Source: Arsenophonus sp031446105
GTDB lineage: Bacteria > Pseudomonadota > Gammaproteobacteria > Enterobacterales > Enterobacteriaceae
Direction: 5' to 3'
Assembly: GCA_031446105.1 (NCBI GenBank)
Contig: CP132907.1
Span: forward strand, 248,001-312,000
DNA length: 64,000 nt
Made by a program: the position numbers and the translations under genes. Below, in pieces: positions 28,740 to 39,239 of this stretch. Below the pieces are notes generated by a model, which ran no database searches, was not told where the DNA came from, and saw only the letters and a list, made by a program, of their open reading frames with translations. The number at the start of each line of letters is the position of its first letter. Position 1 is the first letter of the stretch.

Positions 28740-30149
28740 TTATTTAAAAATTTTTTTATTATATTCAGTAAAATCCATTTCTTGATAATGAACAAAATTT
28801 GTTTTTTTAATAATTTTATACGAAAACCATATTATTAAAAATAAAATAATACCAATATACGTCGTAATAATACCATACCAATCAATTTTTTCATATAAAA
28901 ATAATTGATAATTTTGCGAAAAAATAATAAATAAACAAAGAAGAAAAGAAAAAATTGGCCCAAAGGGAAAAAATTTTGAACGATATGGTAATTTATTTAA
29001 ATCTTCTCCTTGTGAAATATAACCCTTACGAAATCGGTAATGAATAATTGCAATACCTATCCAAGCTATAAATCCAGTCATCCCTGAAATATTTAATAAC
29101 CATAAATAAACAACTTGACTGCCAAACATTGAACTTAAAAAACAAAGACCACTAACTAAAGTATTGGCAATTAAAGCATGACGTGGGATTCCATTAGAGG
29201 ATAATTGCGAAAATATTTTTGGTGCTTTTCCTTCTTTTGCTAATGTGTATAGCATTCTAGTAGAAGCATACATTCCTGAATTGCCAGCAGATAATATTGC
29301 TGTTAAAATAACTGCATTCATAATAATAGCTGCTGATAGTAATCCTGCATTTTCAAAAACTACTGTAAAAGGACTAATACTGATACCAATAATTTCATTT
29401 CTTAATAAACGTGAATCCATGTATGGAATAATTAAACTCATCACTAATATAGAAAAAACATAAAATAATAAAATTCTCCAAAAAATTTGTCCTACTGCTT
29501 TAGGAATATTTTTTCTCGGGTTTTTAGATTCTCCAGCTGCCATACCAATTAATTCAGTACCTTGAAAAGAAAAACCTACAATCACAGCAATTCCAATCAT
29601 GGATGAAAATCCACCAACAAAAGGTGCTTTACCTATTTTCCAATTATACCATCCGATATTTCCTTCTCCTTTTAAAACACCTAAAATCATTAGTATACCT
29701 ATCATGATAAAAATCATGACAGTAATAATTTTAATTACAGAAAACCAATACTCTGCTTCAGCAAAACCTTTTATGGAAATAAAATTTAGCATAAAGATAA
29801 TAGAAAGAAAAATGGTACTCCAAATCCAACCATCAACTTTAGGAAACCAATATTCCATTACCAATTGAGCAGCTACTAAGTCAACTGCTATAGTTACAGT
29901 CCAATTATACCAATAATTCCAACCAAGCGCAAAACCAAAACTTTCATCGACATATCTGGAACCATAAATAGAAAATAATCCTGAAACCGGCAAATAAGCT
30001 GCCAATTCTCCTAAGCTAGTCATTAAACAATAAACCATAATGCCAATAACAATATAAGTTAATACGGCTCCACCAGGTCCAGCTTGAGCAAGAGTGGCTC
30101 CAGAGGCCACAAACAATCCTGTACCAATGGAACCACCAATGGCTATCAT
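28740..30149 (-). CDS. lysP: Lysine-specific permease (natural start apparently lost)
   Basis: 469 residues from the first ATG. It is an APC-family inner-membrane transporter with twelve hydrophobic segments. MIAIGGSIGTGLFVASGATL, FSFQGTELIGMAAGESKNP, and SGMYASTRMLYTLAKEGKAP track E. coli LysP very closely, closer than AroP or other APC permeases. LysP imports lysine with protons. The conserved frame continues upstream of the ATG as KLHRELKARHLT, matching E. coli, back to ATA at 30188, preceded by a GGGGTG ribosome-like site. No ATG, GTG or TTG opens that part, and ATG 30149 has no ribosome site. Either ATA/ATT is used, or the protein loses its N-tail. Confidence 0.88.
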   Translation of the reverse strand: MIAIGGSIGTGLFVASGATLAQAGPGGAVLTYIVIGIMVYCLMTSLGELAAYLPVSGLFSIYGSRYVDESFGFALGWNYWYNWTVTIAVDLVAAQLVMEYWFPKVDGWIWSTIFLSIIFMLNFISIKGFAEAEYWFSVIKIITVMIFIMIGILMILGVLKGEGNIGWYNWKIGKAPFVGGFSSMIGIAVIVGFSFQGTELIGMAAGESKNPRKNIPKAVGQIFWRILLFYVFSILVMSLIIPYMDSRLLRNEIIGISISPFTVVFENAGLLSAAIIMNAVILTAILSAGNSGMYASTRMLYTLAKEGKAPKIFSQLSSNGIPRHALIANTLVSGLCFLSSMFGSQVVYLWLLNISGMTGFIAWIGIAIIHYRFRKGYISQGEDLNKLPYRSKFFPFGPIFSFLLCLFIIFSQNYQLFLYEKIDWYGIITTYIGIILFLIIWFSYKIIKKTNFVHYQEMDFTEYNKKIFK

Positions 30150-30188
30150 TGTTAAATGACGTGCTTTTAATTCTCGATGTAATTTTAT

Positions 30189-31112
30189 TCTAACACCCCA
30201 AATATTAAGATATAAATTATTTTATATCAATAAACTGTTTATTAAAATTTTTTTTAAAAAAATAGTATTTTAAATTATTTTTTATAATATTTTTTAAATA
30301 TACAATATATTTAATAATCAATTAATCAACATTTATGAAATAAATATTATTTTATTTAATAAGTTTTATAGAAAAGACTAAAAAATATTATTTTAATAAA
30401 AAAATATTTTTAATAATTTTGAAAATTATAAACTTTATTAATATCATCAAATTATAATTTTAATATATATTATTTTGTATTTACTTTTTATATATTTTAT
30501 GTCAACAAATATTTAATATTTAAAAAGAAATTATTTTTATCAAACATTATAAAAATTAACTTATTTTTTATTTAAAATTGATATATTTAAAAAATAATCT
30601 GTTAAATATTTTTAGTAAATATTTTAAAAAAATAAAAATAAAAATAGCAATAATAATTTAATTAATCAAATATTAAAAATTAATAAAATTATAATTATTT
30701 TATTATAATATATTAAATTTCATATCAAAAAAATAACATGTGAAAATAATAAAAAGTAAATAAAATTTGAATAAATATTATATATCTTTTTATAATTATT
30801 AAAATATACAATATAACTTTAAAATCATTACTTTTATTATTTTCATATGTTATTTTTTTAAAAATTATATTAATTAATTAAAAAAAATATAATTTAGGAT
30901 ACAATCCTTCAATAAATTTTTATTTAAAAAAAACTTAAATTAATAATTTTATAAATACAAAAAATATTTTTATTTTGATAGTTTTTATGCTTTAAAATAT
31001 AATTTTTTTAACAAAAACATCTTTTTTATTTTTTACATAATAGTAAAAACAAAAAAAATTATTTTTTTAAAAAAATAATTTATAAAGAATAATAACTTAA
31101 TAAAAAAATTTA
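30189..31112. other. Gene-free spacer between lysP and tRNA-Pro
   Basis: About 920 bases, extremely AT-rich, with dense stops in all frames. Nothing was recognised. The lysP promoter is expected near the left end. Confidence 0.45.
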
Positions 31113-31186
31113 TCGGCATGAGAGGATTTGAACCTCTGACCTCCGACACCCCATGACGGAACGCTACCAGTCTGCGCTACATGCCG
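31113..31186 (-). tRNA. proL: tRNA-Pro (GGG)
   Basis: The minus strand begins CGGCATGTAGCGCAGACTGG and ends CAAATCCTCTCATGCCGA. The anticodon loop is ATGGGGT (anticodon GGG), very like E. coli proL. The acceptor stem CGGCATG/CATGCCG pairs fully. CCA is not encoded (T-A-A follows). It is near rplY, as in E. coli, where yejKLM lie between. Confidence 0.94.
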
Positions 31187-31443
31187 ATATTTGCAATAAT
31201 ACAATTATTTAAAATATTTTTTTATTTTTATGGTAAAAAATATTTTCAAAAATAAATATTATAAAAATAGTTTCTTAAGAAAATTATTTTGTAATAATTT
31301 TTTATATATTCTTAAAAACATAATTTTAAAAAAATATACATATATATTTTAATAACATTCTGTAATCTTTTTATTAAATAACAGAAAAACAGATTTTTTA
31401 AAATATTTTAATTAATTTTCTATACATGCAAATTTATGAGTTA

Positions 31444-31725
31444 TCAAAATCGAAAAAAATCTATATGTATTATTTTAGCTTTAAATGGATGACGTTGTAA
31501 AGCTTGTACTTTAACTTTAATTTCTTTTTTATTAATTATTAAAATTAATAAATTATAAAATTCTATTTTTTTTTCTTGATTAAAAATTTCATCATGATTA
31601 AGTTCAATAACAGTTGTTTTTTTCTTATTACCATAAAGAACAGCTGGTAATTTATTTTTTTTACGCAAAGATCGACTTGCACCTGTACCTTTGTTTACTC
31701 GAATATCTGCATGAATAATTAACAT
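31444..31725 (-). CDS. rplY: 50S ribosomal protein L25
   Basis: 93 residues, against 94 in E. coli; the short single-domain form without the CTC extension. L25 binds 5S rRNA. Conserved are INADIRVNKGTGASRSLRK-like start, LPAVLYGNKK, IELNHDEIF, KVKVQALQRHPFKAKIIHIDFFRF. The gene stands alone between AT spacers, with a short ribosome site (GGATAAAAAATT) before the ATG. It appears intact. Confidence 0.94.
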   Translation of the reverse strand: MLIIHADIRVNKGTGASRSLRKKNKLPAVLYGNKKKTTVIELNHDEIFNQEKKIEFYNLLILIINKKEIKVKVQALQRHPFKAKIIHIDFFRF

Positions 31726-32673
31726 AATTTTTTATCCTACAAAATTATTTATTGTTTTATATTTTTTTTATATTACATAAATTCTTATATATTTTTTTTG
31801 ATATTTATAAATTAAAATATTAAAAGATAAGATTAAAAGATTAAGATAACAAGAAAAAATTATATCAATTAAAAGCATATTTTTTATTTATATTTCAATA
31901 TTTTTGAAATAGTTCAATATTTCTAAAAAATTAGAATATAAAATATTATTTTTATAAAATTAAAAATTACATTTTAAGTCATATTTTAAAAATATGTATA
32001 CTTCAGAGTATATCATAAAAATATTTTTAAAAATATAACTTTTTAATTTTTTTAAAAAAATATCTTCTATAAAAAAATTACATAAAATCTAAAATTATTA
32101 TGCAATAAATGACAATTTTTAGATTGAAATTTTTTATAAAAACTCTATATAACTCTATTTTTTTATTGTTTATTTATTATTTTTTATTTTTTATTATATT
32201 TTCTTAAACTTATATTAACAAAAAAAATCTTTTTTTATATATATTAAAAACTTTTATTTTATTGTAAATTATTTTTTTTAAAAAATTGTAATTTTCTAGA
32301 TTACTTTATTTTTTAGAAGTAATCATTCTATTTTTTCTCAAAAAATCTTGAATATATATAATTATTAAAATATAATAAAAAAATAAAATACATTTCTTTA
32401 AAACATTAAAAACCTAATGTCAGATAAATTTAAAAAATAATTCTAAAATATTATTTTTCTATAAATAATGATAAAATTATATTTAAAATGTATAAATATT
32501 AAAAAATTATTTAATTAAAATAATTTATAATTTTAAAAATTAATTATAAAAAATAATTGATATATTTTCAAAAAAAAACAAAAAAAATAATAAATATTTA
32601 TATCGTAATTTTAATAAAAAAACTTTTTATAAAAAATAAATTATTATTTAATATAATTTAAATAAGAGAAAAA
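31726..32673. other. Gene-free spacer between divergent rplY and mnmA
   Basis: About 950 bases of AT sequence. E. coli neighbours of mnmA (nudJ, rluE) are not visible. One hairpin, GATTACTT/AAGTAATC at 32299-32324 followed by a T run on the plus strand, could be a relic terminator, but nothing lies upstream for it to end. Confidence 0.4.
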
Positions 32674-33783
32674 ATGTCAATAAATTATTCAAAAAAAATT
32701 ATTGTTGCTATGTCTGGTGGTGTAGATTCATCTGTATCTGCTTATTTATTAAAAAAACAGGGATATCAAGTTGCTGGATTATTTATGAAAAATTGGGAAG
32801 AAGATGATACTGAAGAATATTGTACGGCAGCTAATGATCTCGCAGATGCTCAATCTGTTTGTGATAAAATTGATATAAAACTATATACTGTTAATTTTGC
32901 AACAGAATATTGGAATAATGTTTTTATACATTTTTTGAATGAATACAAAATGGGACGCACTCCAAATCCAGATATTCTATGTAACCAAGAAATAAAATTT
33001 AAAGTATTTAAAAAATTTGCTATACAAAATTTATCTGCAGATTTTATTGCCACTGGTCATTATGCAAGAATTCAAAAAAATAATGGTTCTTATCAACTAT
33101 TACGTGCCCATGATAAGAATAAAGATCAAAGTTATTTTTTATATACTCTGAATCAAAAACAATTAAAAAAAAATTTTTTTCCAATCGGGGAACTTAAAAA
33201 ATCAGAAGTTCGTTATCTTGCTGAAAAAATCGGTTTAATTACTGCTCGAAAAAAAGATTCAACTGGTATTTGTTTTATTGGTAAAAAAAAATTTTATAAT
33301 TTTATTTCTCAATATTTATTTAGCCAACCAGGACCAATTGTTACTGTGGATGGGAAAAAAATAGGAACACATTTAGGTGTAATATATTATACATTAGGTC
33401 AACGAAAAGGATTAAAAATTGGTGGACTTAAAGAAGGAAATAAAAATCCTTGGTATGTAGTTGATAAAGACATAAAAAATAATATTTTAATTGTAGCACA
33501 AGGACATAATCATCCACGTTCGTTATCAAAAGGACTTATTATAAAAAATATTCATTGGATAGCTCCAAAAATAGAAAATATAAAAAATAAATATACAGTT
33601 AAAACGCGATATCGTCAGAAAGATATTCCTTGTAAAATTATGCAATTTAATAACAAAAAAATAGCTATAAAATTTAACTATCCAATTGAATCAGTAACAC
33701 CAGGTCAATCTGCTGTTTTATATAATAATGAAATTTGTTTAGGTGGTGGTATTATTGACGAACGTATTCAAAATGAGATATAA
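32674..33783 (+). CDS. mnmA: tRNA 2-thiouridylase MnmA
   Basis: 369 residues, against 368 in E. coli. MnmA adenylates and thiolates U34 of tRNA-Lys, Glu and Gln, receiving sulfur through the Tus relay. The PP-loop is VAMSGGVDSSVSA. The first catalytic cysteine lies in TPNPDILCNQEIKF and the second in DSTGICFIGKKKF. IATGHYARI and the C-terminal beta-barrel (SVTPGQSAVLYN, CLGGGII) are present. In E. coli it is followed by hflD and purB; here hflD is missing and purB follows 468 bases later. Confidence 0.96.
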   Translation: MSINYSKKIIVAMSGGVDSSVSAYLLKKQGYQVAGLFMKNWEEDDTEEYCTAANDLADAQSVCDKIDIKLYTVNFATEYWNNVFIHFLNEYKMGRTPNPDILCNQEIKFKVFKKFAIQNLSADFIATGHYARIQKNNGSYQLLRAHDKNKDQSYFLYTLNQKQLKKNFFPIGELKKSEVRYLAEKIGLITARKKDSTGICFIGKKKFYNFISQYLFSQPGPIVTVDGKKIGTHLGVIYYTLGQRKGLKIGGLKEGNKNPWYVVDKDIKNNILIVAQGHNHPRSLSKGLIIKNIHWIAPKIENIKNKYTVKTRYRQKDIPCKIMQFNNKKIAIKFNYPIESVTPGQSAVLYNNEICLGGGIIDERIQNEI

Positions 33784-34251
33784 TTTTATATATTTATTAT
33801 ATAAAAATTACTATTTCATTTTACCATAAAACATATTTAAATTTTAAAAAAAATATATTTATCATTAATAAAAAATAATTATCAAAAATATTTTTACAAG
33901 AATTAATCAATAATAACAATACGCATCTCCTAATAATGTCAATGATTTATTTTTTAAAGTTTATAAAATTAAACTAATATCATATTAATATTCAATTAAA
34001 AAAAAATATTTTTTTAAATATTATTAAATTTATAAAAAACAAAAAATCATATAAAAGTAATATTTTATATATTTAATAAATATTAATCTATAGAACATAA
34101 TTTTTTTCAAAAATATGATTAGTAATTAACATTATATCATTTAAAGAATATTAATTATAAATTACAATCAAAAAAATAATAATCAATTTTTATACATTTC
34201 TTATAATTTTTGATGTAAAATTTCAATACACATAAATTTAAGGAGCATTAA
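33784..34251. other. Gene-free spacer where hflD would lie
   Basis: About 470 bases between mnmA and purB. E. coli has hflD here. The segment 33890-33960 is less monotonous than the rest, but no frame convincingly matches HflD. An AAGGAGC ribosome site ends the spacer, just before purB. Confidence 0.45.
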
Positions 34252-35622
34252 ATGAGAACATCTTCTTTAACAAGTATATCACCAATTGATGGTCGTTACA
34301 GTAATCAAGTAAATATATTACGTCCAATTTTTAGTGAATTTGCTTTACTAAAATACCGAATAGAAATAGAAATACGTTGGTTACAAAAATTAGCAAGATG
34401 TTCTAAAATTCAAGAAATACCATTATTTACCAATAATGCCAACATTTATCTGAATAAAATTATTATAAACTTTAACGAAAATGATGCAATAAAAATAAAA
34501 AAAATTGAAAAAAAAATAAATCATGACGTCAAAGCAGTGGAATATTTTTTAAAAGAAAAAATAAAATGCATACCTGAACTAAAAAAAGTTATCGAATTTA
34601 TCCATTTTGCATGTACATCTGAAGATATTAATAATCTTGCTTATGCATTAATTTTAAAAAATACTCGAAATAAAATACTTTTACCTTATTGGAAAAAAAT
34701 AATAAATAAAATAAAAAAAATGGCTTTTCTTTATGCTTCTTTACCAATGTTATCGAGAACTCATGGACAAATAGCAACTCCTACTACTATTGGAAAAGAA
34801 TTTGCTAATTTTGCTTATCGTATGGAAAGACAATATCAGCAATTTGTAAAAATTGATATCTTAGGAAAAATTAATGGTTCAGTAGGTAACTATAATGCTC
34901 ATTTATCTGCTTATCCAAATATAAATTGGCCAATTTTTAGTAAAGAATTTGTTACTTCATTAAATATTAAATGGAATCCATTTACTACTCAAATAGAACC
35001 GCATGATTATATTGCTGAATTATTTAATTGTATTGCGCGATTTAATACTATTCTCTTAGATTTAACTAAAGATATTTGGGGTTATCTTGCATTAGAAAAT
35101 TTTAAACAAAAAATAAAAGAAGATGAAGTAGGTTCATCAACTATGCCACATAAAATTAATCCTATTGATTTTGAAAATGCAGAAGGTAATCTTGGATTAG
35201 CAAATTCATTATTAAATTATTTTTCTAACAAATTACCGATTTCACGTTGGCAACGTGATCTTACTGATTCAACAGTTTTACGTAGTTTAGGTGTTGCTAT
35301 TTCTTATAGTTTTATTGCATACAAAGCAATATTAAAAGGTCTAAAAAAACTGGATACTAATAATAAAAAAATATCTTTTGAATTAGATTCACATTGGGAA
35401 GTTTTAGGTGAAGCTATTCAGACTGTTATGAAACGTTATGGAATTAAAAATGCTTATGAAAAATTAAAAATTATAACTAGAGGAAAAAATATTACTAAAA
35501 ATGATATAATAAAATTTATTGATAGCATTAATTTGCCAAAACAAGAAAAAGAGCGTTTAAAAAAAATGGCACCATCTGATTATATTGGCTATGCATTTAA
35601 AATGATAAATTATTTAGAATAA
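34252..35622 (+). CDS. purB: Adenylosuccinate lyase
   Basis: 456 residues, the same as E. coli. PurB cleaves adenylosuccinate to AMP and also SAICAR to AICAR. The fumarase/aspartase-fold signature is GSSTMPHKINPIDFENAEG, with the catalytic serine loop. TSEDINNLAYALIL, SRTHGQIATPTTIGKEF and NGSVGNYNAH are the other active-site blocks. A strong AAGGAGC ribosome site precedes the ATG. With purMN absent from their usual locus, the likely remaining job is IMP-to-AMP conversion, but this needs the rest of the genome. Confidence 0.96.
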   Translation: MRTSSLTSISPIDGRYSNQVNILRPIFSEFALLKYRIEIEIRWLQKLARCSKIQEIPLFTNNANIYLNKIIINFNENDAIKIKKIEKKINHDVKAVEYFLKEKIKCIPELKKVIEFIHFACTSEDINNLAYALILKNTRNKILLPYWKKIINKIKKMAFLYASLPMLSRTHGQIATPTTIGKEFANFAYRMERQYQQFVKIDILGKINGSVGNYNAHLSAYPNINWPIFSKEFVTSLNIKWNPFTTQIEPHDYIAELFNCIARFNTILLDLTKDIWGYLALENFKQKIKEDEVGSSTMPHKINPIDFENAEGNLGLANSLLNYFSNKLPISRWQRDLTDSTVLRSLGVAISYSFIAYKAILKGLKKLDTNNKKISFELDSHWEVLGEAIQTVMKRYGIKNAYEKLKIITRGKNITKNDIIKFIDSINLPKQEKERLKKMAPSDYIGYAFKMINYLE

Positions 35623-36096
35623 AATTTAATAAAAATAATGATTTAAAAAATATCAAGTTATATTAAAAAATAATAAAAACTATAAATAAATTATTTCTGA
35701 ATATTTTTAAAAACTTAACAATATTTTTATTTATATTAATCAAATATTTATTAAAATCAAACATATTATATTTTTATAACTAAAAAATTATAATAAATTA
35801 TAATCTTTGATATATATTAATAAATATTTTAGAAATAAAAAAATATAAATTTATCATTCTGAATATTATATAAATAATCAGAAATCATTTTTTTGTTTTA
35901 TTAATTAAATCTCTTTTCTTACTAAAAATTGAAAAAAGAAATCGTTTTTTGCATATTTTTTTACGTAATTTTTTTATTCTATAGTAAAGTTTCATAATTA
36001 AATACTCTTTGCTTCTAATTAAATTATTTAGTTAAATTAATTACGATCCAATGAAAAATATTTTCTTATAATGCAAAAAATCAGATTAAAAAATTA
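35623..36096. other. Spacer between convergent purB and lolE
   Basis: About 475 bases at a convergent junction. It contains one small basic frame on the minus strand (35885-35995, listed separately). Otherwise it is AT-rich with no recognised signals. phoPQ, pepT and potABCD of the E. coli interval are absent. Confidence 0.45.
35885..35995 (-). CDS. Possible 36-residue basic small protein
   Basis: An ATG-to-TGA frame encoding 36 residues, MKLYYRIKKLRKKICKKRF and onward, with about 16 lysines or arginines. A weak AAAGAG ribosome-like site lies about 10 bases upstream. The local base composition is less monotonous than the surrounding spacer. I do not recognise the protein. Such lysine-rich short frames arise easily in AT-rich DNA, so it may be chance or the remnant of a larger gene. 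Confidence 0.25.
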   Translation of the reverse strand: MKLYYRIKKLRKKICKKRFLFSIFSKKRDLINKTKK

Positions 36097-37338
36097 TTAT
36101 TTACTTAAAATTCTTGCAGGAGATAATTTAGTTGCTTGATTTGCTGGATAGCAACTGGCTAATAAACTTAAAATTAATGTTGTTAAAATTATAAAAAATA
36201 TATCTTTATTATAAAGCACAGATGGCAAAAAATCGATAAAATAAACTTCACCAGACAAAAAAGAATAATTAAAAATATTTTCTATATATTTTATTATAGA
36301 TGTTAAATTTAATGATATTAAAATTCCAATTAATACTCCAATAAAACAACTAAATATTCCTGTAAGCAATCCATAACATAAAAAAATATTACGAATAAAA
36401 CTACTGTTAGCACCAAAAGTTTTTAATATCGCAATATTTCCAGTTTTGTCTTTTACTGCCATTACTAATGTCGATACAATATTAAAACAAGCAACACTGA
36501 TAATTAGTATCATAATAAGATATATTATACCTCTTACCATTTGAATATCACTATACATATAACCATAATCTTTTGTCCAACTTTTGATAAAAACATAATT
36601 ACTAACATTAATCGCTGCATTATAAATAATACGATTTGCAGAAAAAATATCCGAAACATTTATTTTAAAACCAGTAATACCATTATTATATCCTAAATAT
36701 TTTTGTGCATCTTCTAAAGGAAGAATTGCCAATTGATTATCTAACATACCATTTAAACTAAAAATACCAACTACAGTGACAGAAATATGATAAGGATGAT
36801 TAATACTTAATGTATTATTGTTAGGTATAATTATGTTGATTTTATCCCCACTAGAAATTTTTAATTTTTTTGCAACACCGCTTCCTAAAATAATTTGATG
36901 ATTACCAGGTTTAATTTTTTTCCATGCATTATTAAGAATAAAATTAGGTAATGTACTCACTGAAGATTCTAAAAGAAGATCCACACCAATAATTTGAATT
37001 ACTTTTATAGCAGCATTTTTTTCTAATAATCCTGTAAAAGCGATATAAGGTGAAACACCAATAACATCTGGAGTTTTTTTTATTTCTTTAAAATCAGATT
37101 TCCAATTTAAATAAGGCTCGTTAACCGCAATAATTTGTCCATGAGATATGACAGATAAAATACGATTTTTTAATTCATATTCAAAACCATTCATCACACT
37201 AAAACCAATAATTAAAACAACAACACCAAGAACAATACCAAACATAGAAATTATAGATATTAGAGATACTAAACTAGATTTTTTTTTTCCTTTATAAAAA
37301 CGAAATGCAATTTTAAAAGTTAGAACTAACTCTGCCAT
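36097..37338 (-). CDS. lolE: Lipoprotein-releasing system permease LolE
   Basis: 413 residues, 414 in E. coli. LolE pairs with LolC as the membrane part of the LolCD2E transporter that extracts lipoproteins from the inner membrane and passes them to LolA. One N-terminal transmembrane helix (after KGKKKSSLVSLISIISMFGI), a large periplasmic domain, and three C-terminal helices are visible. SFSVMNGFEYELKNRILSVI-like, NFTGLLE-like and FDIQMVRGIIYLIM blocks identify LolE. It is four bases downstream of lolD, in the order lolC-lolD-lolE. Confidence 0.93.
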   Translation of the reverse strand: MAELVLTFKIAFRFYKGKKKSSLVSLISIISMFGIVLGVVVLIIGFSVMNGFEYELKNRILSVISHGQIIAVNEPYLNWKSDFKEIKKTPDVIGVSPYIAFTGLLEKNAAIKVIQIIGVDLLLESSVSTLPNFILNNAWKKIKPGNHQIILGSGVAKKLKISSGDKINIIIPNNNTLSINHPYHISVTVVGIFSLNGMLDNQLAILPLEDAQKYLGYNNGITGFKINVSDIFSANRIIYNAAINVSNYVFIKSWTKDYGYMYSDIQMVRGIIYLIMILIISVACFNIVSTLVMAVKDKTGNIAILKTFGANSSFIRNIFLCYGLLTGIFSCFIGVLIGILISLNLTSIIKYIENIFNYSFLSGEVYFIDFLPSVLYNKDIFFIILTTLILSLLASCYPANQATKLSPARILSK

Positions 37339-37342
37339 TTAA

Positions 37343-38044
37343 TTACACTCCAATAAAAGTCGAACATTCTTGTAAATACCCATCATGTATTTTTAAATGA
37401 CGAATTAAACGATCAGCTAATTTTAAATCATGTGTTACTATTAAAAATGCAGTATCTTTTTTTTGATTAAGTTCCATTAATAATTCAAAAATAATGTTAG
37501 CATTATATAAATCTAAATTACCTGTAGGTTCATCAGCTAAAACCAAAGAAGGTTCATTTACTATAGCACGAGCAATCACAACACGTTGTTTTTCTCCACC
37601 TGATAACTCTGAAGAGTAATGATTAATTCTATGACTCAAACCTACTGATTGTAAAATTGAATAAGATTTTTTTTTAGCTTCTATATAATTCATACCAGAA
37701 ATTAATAATGGCATCATTACATTTTCTAAAACATTAAAATCTGATAAGAGATGATGAAATTGATATATAAAACCTAATTCTTTATTACGTAATTCAGCTC
37801 TTTTTTTATTAGATAGTGAACTTATATTTTTATTCTTAAAAATAATATCACCACTAGTTGGTATATCTAATCCACCTAATAAATGTAATAATGTACTTTT
37901 TCCAGAACCTGAATGACCGAGAATCGCTATCATTTCTTTTTTAGCAATAGAAAAAGAAATATTTTTAATTACATTATTTATAATTTTTCCGTCTTTATAA
38001 GATTTACAAAGATTTTTACATATTAATAATGGATAATTATGCAT
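37343..38044 (-). CDS. lolD: Lipoprotein-releasing system ATP-binding protein LolD
   Basis: 233 residues from the chosen start, equal to E. coli. LolD is the ABC ATPase of LolCDE. Walker A is GHSGSGKST, the Q-loop IYQFHHLLSD, the signature LSGGEKQR, Walker B LVLADEPTGNLD, and the switch histidine VTHD. A longer frame reaches 38113, but MHNYPLLICKNLCKSY aligns with the E. coli start and begins at 38044. This ATG overlaps the end of lolC by 8 bases (ATGCATAA), a coupling arrangement. Confidence 0.95.
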   Translation of the reverse strand: MHNYPLLICKNLCKSYKDGKIINNVIKNISFSIAKKEMIAILGHSGSGKSTLLHLLGGLDIPTSGDIIFKNKNISSLSNKKRAELRNKELGFIYQFHHLLSDFNVLENVMMPLLISGMNYIEAKKKSYSILQSVGLSHRINHYSSELSGGEKQRVVIARAIVNEPSLVLADEPTGNLDLYNANIIFELLMELNQKKDTAFLIVTHDLKLADRLIRHLKIHDGYLQECSTFIGV

Positions 38045-39239
38045 ACCGCAAAGCCTCAGAGGGTTGAATATTAGCTGCACGATAAGCAGGATAAAGTGTT
38101 GCCAATAATGCAATTATTATTGAAAATAAACCGATTGATATTACAGATATCAAATCAATAAAAACCTTTAATTCTATATTTTTATCTAATAAACCTAACA
38201 TAGGCATTATTATATTGAGATTCTTACTAATAAAGAAACCCAATAAAATTCCAATTATTGTACCAAAAATTCCAACTCCTATTCCTTGAAGCATAAAAAT
38301 AGCTATAATTTTTATACGTTTTAATCCTAATATTTGAAAAATAGCAATTTCAATTTGTTTTTGCATTACTAATAATGAAAGTGAAGTAATAATATTAAAA
38401 GAAGCTAAGATAATAATAAGGCTTAATAGTAAAATCATAATATTTTTTTCCATTTTAACTGCCTGAAAAAAATCACCTTTTTTTTCTCTCCAATCTTTCC
38501 ATATCATATCTATAGGCAAAATTTTTTTTCTTAAATTATCCACCATTAAAGGTTTTTTTAGATAAAGACGCCAACCAGTAATATTACCAATAGGATAATG
38601 CATTAATTTTGCTGCATCTTGTAAATTCACTAATATTTCTGTACTATCAGCTTCATATTGTGTTGAAAAAAAACCTGCTACTGTAAACAAACGTTGACTT
38701 GGAATTCTTCCAATTAATGTAAATTGATTAATAGAAGGTACAATTAATCTTAATTGATCCCCAGGATTTACTTGTAATTCTTCAGCTAATTTTATTCCTA
38801 AAATAACATTATATCTACCTGATTTTAAGACTCCTGGATCAAAATTTTGTAAATGGTTCAATAAAGGATCACTTAACTTTTCATCTACTCCAATCATTAC
38901 AGAAATAGTAATATTTTTTCTACTCTGTAAAATCACATCACTTTCAACAATTGAAGTAATGCGTTCTATTTCTTTTGAATGTTTTATTTTTTTTATTGGA
39001 TATTTTTCTGGATTGATATTACCGTTAGATGTTGTTAAAATAACTTGAGGCATATAAGATAAAATATTTTTTTGCCATGCACGTTCAGCACCATTCATTA
39101 CTGATGTAACTATTATTAAAGACATAACACCTAATGCAATTCCAATTATAGATAAACTGAAAATAAATTGAGAAAATCGATCACCTTTACGTTTCCGCAT
39201 ATAACGTAAGCCAACAAAATATGTGATAAATTGAAACAT
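38037..39239 (-). CDS. lolC: Lipoprotein-releasing system permease LolC
   Basis: 400 residues from the chosen start, 399 in E. coli. LolC recruits LolA at the inner membrane. It has an N-terminal helix, a periplasmic domain with MGRIPSQRLF-like IGRIPSQRLFTVAGFF, GNITGWRLYL, and three C-terminal helices including SLIIILASFNIITSLSLLVM; it ends IQPSEALRYA. The open frame begins nine codons earlier (39266), but a GAGG ribosome site lies between the two ATGs and MFQFITYFVGLRYMR fits the family start. First gene of the lolCDE operon. Confidence 0.94.
   Translation of the reverse strand: MFQFITYFVGLRYMRKRKGDRFSQFIFSLSIIGIALGVMSLIIVTSVMNGAERAWQKNILSYMPQVILTTSNGNINPEKYPIKKIKHSKEIERITSIVESDVILQSRKNITISVMIGVDEKLSDPLLNHLQNFDPGVLKSGRYNVILGIKLAEELQVNPGDQLRLIVPSINQFTLIGRIPSQRLFTVAGFFSTQYEADSTEILVNLQDAAKLMHYPIGNITGWRLYLKKPLMVDNLRKKILPIDMIWKDWREKKGDFFQAVKMEKNIMILLLSLIIILASFNIITSLSLLVMQKQIEIAIFQILGLKRIKIIAIFMLQGIGVGIFGTIIGILLGFFISKNLNIIMPMLGLLDKNIELKVFIDLISVISIGLFSIIIALLATLYPAYRAANIQPSEALRYA

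Noticed and set aside
32299..32324. Hairpin followed by a T run in the rplY-mnmA spacer
   Set aside because: No gene lies upstream on the plus strand to terminate, and short AT stems are frequent here.
33784..34251. Possible hflD relic between mnmA and purB
   Set aside because: Position fits, and 33890-33960 looks less random, but no frame gave a run of residues convincingly like HflD.
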